Assembly (NCBI GenBank): GCA_035654655.1
Contig: DASRWI010000024.1
Location: forward strand, 1 to 52,525
Length of the DNA stretch: 52,525 nt
Origin: DASRWI01 sp035654655
GTDB lineage: Bacteria; Bacteroidota; Ignavibacteria; Ignavibacteriales; Ignavibacteriaceae
Direction: 5' to 3'
A program made the translations under genes and the position numbers. Positions 44,300 to 51,429 of the stretch are shown piece by piece. Position 1 is the stretch's first letter. Each line of letters begins with the position of its first letter. The notes beneath the pieces are model-generated. The model made no database searches and was not told the origin of the DNA. It saw nothing but the letters and a program-made list of their open reading frames with translations.

Positions 44300-45442
44300 T
44301 TAATTCAAATTCATTACGAAATCTCTTGTAATTCTATCGCATTCAATAATTTTTTCAATATCTGGATGCAAATTAACTTCAATTTTATTTAAAGCTCTTG
44401 AAATATTAACCGGTATATCTGTGAATTTAATATTTCCATTCAAAAACTTATGCACAGCAACTTCATTAGCAGCATTCAAAATACAAGGTGCAGTACCTCC
44501 AATTTTCAAAGAATCAAATGCCAATTTAATGCATTCAAACTTATCATAATCAGGTTTAATCAAATCCAATCTACCAATCTTATACAAGTTAGCTCTTGAA
44601 AAATTATTTTCAAATCTTTCAGGATACGATAAAGCATATTGTATGGGCAATTTCATATCCGGCAATCCCATCTGAGCCTTAATTGAACCATCTTTGAACT
44701 GAACAAGAGAATGAATAATTGATTGAGGATGAATTACTATTTCAATTTTATCAGCAGGGATATTAAATAACCATCTTGCTTCAATAACTTCTAATCCTTT
44801 GTTCATCATTGATGCAGAATCAATAGTTATTTTATTACCCATACTCCAGTTAGGATGATTCAATGCTTCATTTATAGAAACGTGTTCTAATTCTTCTAAC
44901 TTCTTATTTAAAAATGGACCACCTGATGCTGTTAGAATCAGTTTTTCAATAGAAGATTCATCCTCTCCTACAAGCGATTGAAATATAGCACTATGTTCAG
45001 AATCTATGGGTATAATCTCAGAATTATGAGCCTTGCAAAGTTCAGTTATATACTCTCCAGCAACAACTAATGTTTCTTTATTTGCCAGAGCTATTCTTTT
45101 ACCTCTTTTAGCTGCTTCAATTACAGGTAATAAGCCTGCAAATCCAACCATAGCTCCAACAAAAATATCATAATCCAAATCAGCTGCACATTTTGTTAGC
45201 TCATCAATACCTGAAAGAACCTGGAATTTACTTCCTAGTTTTTTCCTTAGTAATGAAGCATTTTCTTTATCATTAACAATAATAACTTCGGGATTAAACT
45301 CATAGATTTGAGGTTCGACTAAATCTATCTTCTTATTTATAGCAAGAACAGCAACCTTAAAATTATCTTTAAAATTTCTTACAACATTAAGAACATTTAT
45401 TCCGATAGAACCTGTAGAACCTGATAAAAATATTTTTTTCAT
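44300..45442 (-). CDS. dxr: 1-deoxy-D-xylulose 5-phosphate reductoisomerase
   Basis: NADPH-dependent enzyme of the MEP isoprenoid pathway (DXP to MEP), 380 residues. The N-terminal nucleotide motif is GSTGSIGINVL. The conserved segments ALANKETLVVAG, IPIDSEHSAIFQ, TASGGPF and SASMMNKGLEVIEA (metal and substrate site) are all present, followed by the helical C-terminal domain. The ATG lacks a clear ribosome binding site. Co-transcription with rseP is likely from the 17-base spacing. This makes the organism a MEP-pathway user, consistent with the undecaprenyl-dependent steps in the dcw operon. Confidence 0.97.
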   Translation of the reverse strand: MKKIFLSGSTGSIGINVLNVVRNFKDNFKVAVLAINKKIDLVEPQIYEFNPEVIIVNDKENASLLRKKLGSKFQVLSGIDELTKCAADLDYDIFVGAMVGFAGLLPVIEAAKRGKRIALANKETLVVAGEYITELCKAHNSEIIPIDSEHSAIFQSLVGEDESSIEKLILTASGGPFLNKKLEELEHVSINEALNHPNWSMGNKITIDSASMMNKGLEVIEARWLFNIPADKIEIVIHPQSIIHSLVQFKDGSIKAQMGLPDMKLPIQYALSYPERFENNFSRANLYKIGRLDLIKPDYDKFECIKLAFDSLKIGGTAPCILNAANEVAVHKFLNGNIKFTDIPVNISRALNKIEVNLHPDIEKIIECDRITRDFVMNLN

Positions 45443-45661
45443 TATTTAATTTAAAAATAAATTTAAAGGTAAATAAGATTGTTAAGTTAATCAATATATA
45501 AGCACTTATAGTTTTATTATGTAGAATCGGTCAATTTATAGTTCTTTAATAATGACCTAAATATCACAATTTTGTTTCAATTTATCTAATTTTGAAAGAT
45601 GTCCTTGTTCTATATACATCCATTTTTAATCTTATGAACTAAAATAAAAATGGAGGTTCAA

Positions 45662-46765
45662 TTGAATAGGTATCTTTTACTTTTATTTATTCTTTTATCC
45701 AGTTTTTCTTCATTTGCCTTACCAAGATTTGCCGTAAGAACTGGCTCATTATGTATAGACTGCCACGTTAATCCCACAGGAGGTGAATTAAGAAATCAAA
45801 GAGGTTGGAATACTTCAAGAAAATTTTTGCCACTTATTCCTGCTAAAGAAGATTTTGAAATGACCAATAAATTGGGGGAAAACATTTTATTTGGTTTTGA
45901 TATAAGAGGACAGTACTTGGGCTATCTTGGTGAAAATAATAAGAGAACTGATTTCCAAAAAATGCAGGGTTCTTTTTATACAGCTGTAAATTTAACAGAA
46001 GAAATTAATGTAAGTGCAAGATATGATTATATATGGAATATATTTGAAGGGTTTGTGACTGCACATGTTCTACCAAATGAAAGTTATATAAAAGGAGGTT
46101 CTTTTATTCCTAATTATGGTATTCGTTTGGATGACCATACTGCATATACAAGAGGTGGAGATATGGGTCGAATTACCAATGATAGACTTGGTTTAATCTT
46201 TATACCAACCTATGTAGAGTCAGGTGCTGAATTAGGTTTGTACATTTCTGATTTTGCATTTTTAACAATGAGTGTTGGTAACAATTTATCTCCAACTATA
46301 TTTGTAAAGGACCCTTCATATACTGCTTCCCTGCAAATAAGTCCTACTTTGGGAGAACATATGGGTCTATTATTTGGAGGCTCTTTTATGAATTTTAAAC
46401 AAAGAGTTGGTTTAAATATTCAAAATTCAACAATGTATGGAGGCTTTATAGGATTTGGAATTATGGGGTTTAGTCTGCTGGGAGAATATGATATAGCTCA
46501 GGATTATATTGTTAAAGATACTTCATCTTCAGCCTTAATGATTGAAGCTTCTTATCAAATTATAAGGGGACTGGAGGCGGTAGTTAGATATGATAGATTT
46601 GATCCTCTTTCTAAAATAAATGATAATGAACTCTCAAGAATTGTACTCGGATTTGACATATTCCCTTATAACTTTATTGAGCTAAAAACTCAATACAGGA
46701 TTCAAAATGAAACTCCTTCTATTAAAAATGATGCTTTTGTCGTGCAATTCCATTTATTCTATTAA
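45662..46765 (+). CDS. Outer-membrane barrel protein with an N-terminal c-type heme motif
   Basis: Exported protein of 367 residues. The TTG at 45662 is chosen as start because GGAGG ends five bases upstream and it gives a clean signal peptide (NRYLLLLFILLSSFSSFALP); an in-frame ATG at 45650 would lie on the ribosome binding site itself. The mature N-terminus has one CIDCH heme c motif (Cys31, Cys34, His35) followed by VNPTGGELRNQRG. The remainder alternates hydrophobic/aromatic strands with Gly/Asn turns and ends in FHLFY, as expected for a beta-barrel with a C-terminal aromatic residue. A role in electron transfer across the outer membrane is inferred. Gene order places it 134 bases before a sensor kinase. 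Confidence 0.75.
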   Translation: MNRYLLLLFILLSSFSSFALPRFAVRTGSLCIDCHVNPTGGELRNQRGWNTSRKFLPLIPAKEDFEMTNKLGENILFGFDIRGQYLGYLGENNKRTDFQKMQGSFYTAVNLTEEINVSARYDYIWNIFEGFVTAHVLPNESYIKGGSFIPNYGIRLDDHTAYTRGGDMGRITNDRLGLIFIPTYVESGAELGLYISDFAFLTMSVGNNLSPTIFVKDPSYTASLQISPTLGEHMGLLFGGSFMNFKQRVGLNIQNSTMYGGFIGFGIMGFSLLGEYDIAQDYIVKDTSSSALMIEASYQIIRGLEAVVRYDRFDPLSKINDNELSRIVLGFDIFPYNFIELKTQYRIQNETPSIKNDAFVVQFHLFY

Positions 46766-46899
46766 AAACCAGGGCATTTATACACTAAATGCCCTAATAC
46801 TTTTCTTTAACTATTTTTTTATATTTAATTTTATTTTTTCCAAAATAAGGAACTTTTATAGCTGTTTATTCATATATATAGTAATGTTCCGGTAATAAA

Positions 46900-49800
46900 A
46901 TGAAATATATTATTTACTTAATACTACTTTTCTATTTTCCATCATTTGCCCAATTGAATGATTTTCAATTCCGACAGTTGAAGGTAGAAGATGGATTATC
47001 ACAAACAACTATCCTTTCAATTATACAGGATAAAAAAGGTTATATGTGGTTTGGTACAGGGAATGGTTTAAATAAATATGATGGTTATAATTTTACTGTA
47101 TTCAGTAATAACCCAAACGATTCTACTTCAATTTCAAATAACGCAATCACTTCTCTTTATGAAGATAAAGATGGTTTTATTTGGATAGGAACTATCGATG
47201 GTATTTTAAATAAGTATGACAGAGTTAATGATGTTTTTTTTAGATATAAAATTTTAGTTCAGTTAGAAAATACTCCTATTGAAGAAGAAGAGTATTATGA
47301 ATATCCGATTGCCTTCTCAAGAAATAACAGCAACTCAATAACTTCAATTGAAGAAGATAATAATGGGAATTTATGGATTGGTACCTGGGGTAAGGGACTG
47401 TTTATTTTCAATAAAGTCTCTGGTTCAATAAAGCATTACACAAGTAATCTTAATGATAATACCTCTTTAAGCAACAATAGAATACATAAAATTCTTATAG
47501 ATAATGATAATATTGCCTGGATTGCAACTCTTGGTGGTGGATTAAATAGGGCAATAAATATTAATAATATTAACAAAATTACTTTTGAATCTATAAAGAA
47601 AAATGGAAATGTTGGAATTTCTGATAATAGAATTATCTCCATATTTGAAGATAATAACAACAACTTGTGGGTCGGTACTTATCTGGGAGGATTGAATTTC
47701 TTAAGTGCTAATAATAAAAAGAATGCTGTCAATAAACTTAAATTCAAAGTATATAAACATTCTCAAGATGGGAATAGTCTATCCAATAATAGTGTTATGG
47801 CAATATTACAGGACCATAATAATTATTTATGGATTGGAACTTTTGGTGGTGGATTAGATAGATACGATATTTCAAAAAATACATTTTTGAACTTCAAGAA
47901 TAAACCTCTTGATGAAAATTCAATTGCTGATAACGATGTCCTATCTCTTTGTGAAGATAGGTCAGGCATTATTTGGATTGGTACTAACCTGGGTGCAGGA
48001 GTTAGTAAGCTTGAAAGAAATAAAATAAAATTTAAAATAATAAAGAATTTTCTTAATGATAAGAACTCTCTATCTGATGATGTTATCTGGGCTATATATA
48101 AAGATGAAGAAAATAGTTTATGGATTGGGACATATAGAGGCGGCTTAAATAAATATGAACCTTCAAAAAATGAGTTTACTGTTTATAAAAATTCTTCTTC
48201 AAGAGGTTCATTAAGTGATAATCATATTCGTTCAATTAGTGAAGATAATTATGGTTATTTATGGGTAGGTACTTACAGCAATGGACTTAATAAATTCAAT
48301 AAAAAATCCGGAAAAGTTGAAGAAATATTTACCTTCAATTCAAAAGATAAATACAGTATTGGTTCAAATCAGATTCAAAATATTTTTATTGAAGGTGACA
48401 ATGCTTATATAGGAACCTTTGGTGGTGGACTAAACAAATTAAATATTGGTTCTAATTCTGATAAAAAATTCACAAGGTACATTCATAAAACAAATGATCC
48501 TTCATCTATAAGTGATGATAGAGTTTATTGCATTTACAGAGATAGAGAAGGTAAATTGTGGGTGGGTACTTTTGGAGGGGGTTTGAATTTATTCGATGAA
48601 AAAACCGGAAAATTTACTTCATTCAAAAATAATTCTGATGATAATAAATCTTTAAGCAACGATAGAGTTATTTCTATTCACGAAGATTCAAGAGGTTATT
48701 TATGGATAGGAACTTATGGAGGCGGATTAAATCAATTCGATAAAAATACTAAAACCTTCACAAGATACTATTCTAAAGATAAAATTTACAGTGAAGTTAT
48801 ATATGGAGTTTTTGATGATAAAAATAACAATTTATGGATGAGCAGTAACAATGGAGTATTTAAATTAAACACAATAAATGGAAAAATTCTTCATTATGAT
48901 ATAGAAGATGGACTTCAAAGTAAAGAGTTTAGTGGTGGTGCTTATTTTCAATCAAAAGATGGTGAAATTTATTTTGGCGGTATTAAAGGATTAAATTATT
49001 TTCATCCGGATAGTATTAACGAGAATACTCATGTTCCTCAAATTGTCATCAACAATGTTAAAGTTTTTAACAAGCCATTAAGAGGAGAAAAAAAAGAAGT
49101 TGAACTCTTATACAATGAAAATTATATAACTTTTGAGTTTTCTTCTTTAGATTATTCCGACCCCAAGAGTAATCAATATCAATATATGCTTGAAGGTATT
49201 GATAAGGAATGGCAAAGTGCTAGTTCAGAATATAGAATTGCATCATATACCAACTTGGCACCCGGCACCTATACTTTTAAAGTAAGAGGTTCTAATAATG
49301 ATGAAATATGGAATGAAGCAGGTGCATCCTTAATAATAAAGATTAAGGCACCTTTCTGGCAAACCTGGTGGTTCGTTGTTTTCCTTATTTTGATTATAGG
49401 TGGAACTGTCTATTACATTTCTACTACAAGGTATAAGAATAAACTTGCTATTGAAAAACTAAAAACTAAATTAGCTGCTGACTTGCACGATAGTATTGGT
49501 TCAGGGTTAACGGAGATATCAATATTAAGTGAGTTAACTGCAAATGAAGTTAATAATAATGGTTTTCACTCTCAGAATCTCATAAATATTAGTGAGACTG
49601 CCAGACACTTAATAGATAATATGAGCGATATTGTTTGGGTTGTAAATCCTCAAAGAGATACTTTATCAGATTTAATAATTAGATTAAAAGATCATTATAG
49701 TGATTTACTTGCATCCCTAAATATTTCCTTTAAGGTAAATAGTATTGATGATATGAGCCATATAAAACTTCCAATGGAATATAAACAGAATTTATATCTG

Positions 49801-50091
49801 CTTTTAAAAGAAGGAATTAATAATGCAATTAAGCATAGTAATTGCAAAAGGATTGTTCTGGATGTAAATTTAGAAGAAAATAAAGTCTTGACAATAAAGT
49901 TAAAAGATGATGGAATTGGATTAGATAATAATAACATTGAATATGGTAATGGAATAAAAAATATAAAAAATAGAGCAAAACAAATTGGAGGTTCTGCAAT
50001 ATTACTTTCTAAAATTGGAGAAGGAACTGAAATAGTTTTTAGAGGAAAAATAGGCAAGTTAAATCTTGTTAAAACTGTACTAACAAACTAA
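46900..50091 (+). CDS. Two-component sensor kinase with double beta-propeller sensor, Y_Y_Y and NarL-class kinase domains
   Basis: 1063 residues. After a signal peptide (about 1-17), fourteen LWIGT/GGGLNKY-type blades (about 45-700) form two seven-bladed regulator propellers outside the membrane. The Y_Y_Y domain (about 740-805) is next, then one transmembrane helix (about 823-842). The HisKA_3 dimerisation helix has His863 in AADLHDSIGSGL, and the ATPase domain has the N-box KEGINNAIKHS and DDGIGLD. Comparable propeller kinases in Bacteroides are fused to AraC-type regulators. Here the regulator is a separate gene 70 bases downstream, with a NarL-type output. Ligands of such propellers are mostly polysaccharide breakdown products; the one here is unknown. 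Confidence 0.94.
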   Translation: MKYIIYLILLFYFPSFAQLNDFQFRQLKVEDGLSQTTILSIIQDKKGYMWFGTGNGLNKYDGYNFTVFSNNPNDSTSISNNAITSLYEDKDGFIWIGTIDGILNKYDRVNDVFFRYKILVQLENTPIEEEEYYEYPIAFSRNNSNSITSIEEDNNGNLWIGTWGKGLFIFNKVSGSIKHYTSNLNDNTSLSNNRIHKILIDNDNIAWIATLGGGLNRAININNINKITFESIKKNGNVGISDNRIISIFEDNNNNLWVGTYLGGLNFLSANNKKNAVNKLKFKVYKHSQDGNSLSNNSVMAILQDHNNYLWIGTFGGGLDRYDISKNTFLNFKNKPLDENSIADNDVLSLCEDRSGIIWIGTNLGAGVSKLERNKIKFKIIKNFLNDKNSLSDDVIWAIYKDEENSLWIGTYRGGLNKYEPSKNEFTVYKNSSSRGSLSDNHIRSISEDNYGYLWVGTYSNGLNKFNKKSGKVEEIFTFNSKDKYSIGSNQIQNIFIEGDNAYIGTFGGGLNKLNIGSNSDKKFTRYIHKTNDPSSISDDRVYCIYRDREGKLWVGTFGGGLNLFDEKTGKFTSFKNNSDDNKSLSNDRVISIHEDSRGYLWIGTYGGGLNQFDKNTKTFTRYYSKDKIYSEVIYGVFDDKNNNLWMSSNNGVFKLNTINGKILHYDIEDGLQSKEFSGGAYFQSKDGEIYFGGIKGLNYFHPDSINENTHVPQIVINNVKVFNKPLRGEKKEVELLYNENYITFEFSSLDYSDPKSNQYQYMLEGIDKEWQSASSEYRIASYTNLAPGTYTFKVRGSNNDEIWNEAGASLIIKIKAPFWQTWWFVVFLILIIGGTVYYISTTRYKNKLAIEKLKTKLAADLHDSIGSGLTEISILSELTANEVNNNGFHSQNLINISETARHLIDNMSDIVWVVNPQRDTLSDLIIRLKDHYSDLLASLNISFKVNSIDDMSHIKLPMEYKQNLYLLLKEGINNAIKHSNCKRIVLDVNLEENKVLTIKLKDDGIGLDNNNIEYGNGIKNIKNRAKQIGGSAILLSKIGEGTEIVFRGKIGKLNLVKTVLTN

Positions 50092-50161
50092 AGATATATT
50101 TTTAGTACTTTATAAGATCTATTACCTGTAGCTATATTTTGATATGAAAAGAGAAGAATAA

Positions 50162-50800
50162 ATGTCAATTAACGTTGCAATTGTTGAAGATAATAATACT
50201 ATTAGAGAAGGACTTGCTGTATTAATAAATGGTACACAAGGATATTCTTGTGTGGGTACTTATTCTAATTGTGAAGATTTTCTTGCTGTTATGGAAAAAC
50301 TGAATATTGATGTTCTTTTAATGGATATTGGTTTACCCGGAATAAATGGTATTGAAGGAGTTAAAAGAGCAAAGATTATTGATCCTGACATTAATATTCT
50401 TATGCTTACAGTATATGAAGAAAGTGAAGTAGTTTTTGAAGCACTTTGTGCAGGTGCCTGTGGATATTTAGTTAAGAAAACTCCTCCTGCTAGATTGATT
50501 GAAGCCATAAAGGAAATATTTGAAGGCGGCTCTCCAATGAGTTCCCGTATAGCCAGAAAAATCATAAACACTTTTCAGCAAACCAAAAAAATACCTGAGT
50601 TACCGGAATATGATCTTTCTTCAAGAGAAAAAGATGTTTTAAATTTACTTGGAGAAGGAAATAATTATCAGGAAATAGCCGATGCTTTATATATTAGTGT
50701 TGATACTGTAAGGCATCATATAAGAAATATTTATAAAAAACTTCACGTACATTCTATGTCAGAAGCTGTTGCCAAAGCTATAAGAAAAGGACTAATTTAG
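50162..50800 (+). CDS. NarL/FixJ-family response regulator
   Basis: 212 residues. The receiver domain has Glu9/Asp10, phosphoacceptor Asp55 in LLMDIGLPGING, Thr in MLTVYEE and Lys in YLVKKTPPARL. The LuxR-type helix-turn-helix from about 148 (LSSREKDVLNLLGEG ... DTVRHHIRNIYKKLHV) is complete. It is the cognate partner of the HisKA_3 propeller kinase directly upstream. The region behind its stop has two palindromic sites in the 7-2-7 style used by NarL-type proteins, so autoregulation or control of the next gene is plausible. Confidence 0.95.
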   Translation: MSINVAIVEDNNTIREGLAVLINGTQGYSCVGTYSNCEDFLAVMEKLNIDVLLMDIGLPGINGIEGVKRAKIIDPDINILMLTVYEESEVVFEALCAGACGYLVKKTPPARLIEAIKEIFEGGSPMSSRIARKIINTFQQTKKIPELPEYDLSSREKDVLNLLGEGNNYQEIADALYISVDTVRHHIRNIYKKLHVHSMSEAVAKAIRKGLI

Positions 50801-50814
50801 GAACGTACTCAAAA

Positions 50815-50832
50815 ACTACATATTTATGTAGT
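50815..50832. promoter_or_regulatory. Candidate NarL-type operator, site 1
   Basis: The perfect palindrome ACTACATATTTATGTAGT has two 8-base arms around a TT centre. This is the inverted-heptamer, two-base-spacer form known for NarL/FixJ regulators. It lies 14 bases behind the regulator gene and 155 bases before the next gene. It has no T-run and is not a terminator. Confidence 0.5.
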
Positions 50833-50866
50833 ATAAAGAACCTTCATCACAAAACTACCCTTAAAA

Positions 50867-50884
50867 ACCGCACATTTATGCTGT
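50867..50884. promoter_or_regulatory. Candidate NarL-type operator, site 2 (degenerate)
   Basis: ACCGCACATTTATGCTGT matches site 1 at 13 of 18 positions, with the same AAAA 5' flank. Its start is 52 bases after that of site 1, about five helical turns. A further half-site ACTAC begins at 50854. Confidence 0.4.
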
Positions 50885-50986
50885 TGTTATAATTAAGGAA
50901 TTAAGCTAAATAGGAAATGAGAATCTTCTTGATTTTAAGAAGTCTTAATTCATTAATTTTTAATTAAACAACCCGAGGAACCAAAA

Positions 50987-51292
50987 ATGGAAAATATATA
51001 TAGCGAACAAAATTTTGTTCCGTCAGAGAACATTCTTCGAGCTTTAGAGAGCAATCCTCTAAATGATTTAATTAGTGATGATATTTATGAGCTTCTTAAA
51101 ATAAATGGACTTTTTAATGAAGTATCTGTAAGAGATAGAGTAATGAGGCGAAAGTTCAAAATTTTAAGAGCCAAAAAAGTTAGCACTAATGAAGCAATCG
51201 AAATGTTAATGTCTGAATATCCATATTTACAATATGATACCGTTAAAAAGATTGTCCATCATCCAAAAAAGTATGTACAAAAAACTTCTTAG
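50987..51292 (+). CDS. Small unrecognised protein, possible helix-turn-helix
   Basis: Not recognised as a named family. The 101 residues are charged and helical, without membrane segment or signal peptide. The C-terminal half (VSTNEAIEMLMSEYPYLQY followed by DTVKKIVHHP, about 64-92) could form a helix-turn-helix, with a basic region (RVMRRKFKILRAKK) just before it. GAGGAA nine bases before the ATG supports the start. It follows the NarL-type regulator by 186 bases that contain the two palindromes, and is followed by a GC-rich stem element and a terminator, so it is likely its own short transcript under that system's control. Confidence 0.65.
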   Translation: MENIYSEQNFVPSENILRALESNPLNDLISDDIYELLKINGLFNEVSVRDRVMRRKFKILRAKKVSTNEAIEMLMSEYPYLQYDTVKKIVHHPKKYVQKTS

Positions 51293-51310
51293 GTGTTATA
51301 ATGATTAAGT

Positions 51311-51374
51311 TTATCCCCCAATATCCCTATGTGGTATTTTGACGGAGAGATGCCGTATCTGGGATAAAGGGGGT
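51311..51374. other. GC-rich symmetric stem element of unknown nature
   Basis: In AT-rich surroundings this segment forms a long imperfect stem: CCCCC (51315-51319) with GGGGG (51369-51373), a symmetric AA/AA internal loop, then TATCCC (51322-51327) with GGGATA (51361-51366). The interior holds a further ACGG/CCGT hairpin (51342-51345 and 51353-51356). It lies in the 3' region of the small gene ahead of an ordinary terminator. It could be a structured RNA, a dispersed repeat or a DNA site. Confidence 0.5.
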
Positions 51375-51393
51375 CTATTAAAATATGAGTTTA

Positions 51394-51425
51394 AAAAGGA
51401 GATTTTTATAATCTCCTTTTATTTT
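51394..51425 (+). terminator. Bidirectional intrinsic terminator
   Basis: A perfect 11-bp stem (AAAAGGAGATT / AATCTCCTTTT) with a TTTAT loop is followed by ATTTTT, between the small gene and the convergent secreted-protein gene. Confidence 0.88.
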
Positions 51426-51429
51426 TGAA

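Noticed and set aside
46990..49020. Repeated GGTGGATTAAAT-like segments resembling a DNA tandem repeat
   Set aside because: They are degenerate, in frame and encode the LWIGT/GGGLNKY blades of the propeller sensor; a protein repeat, not a DNA element.
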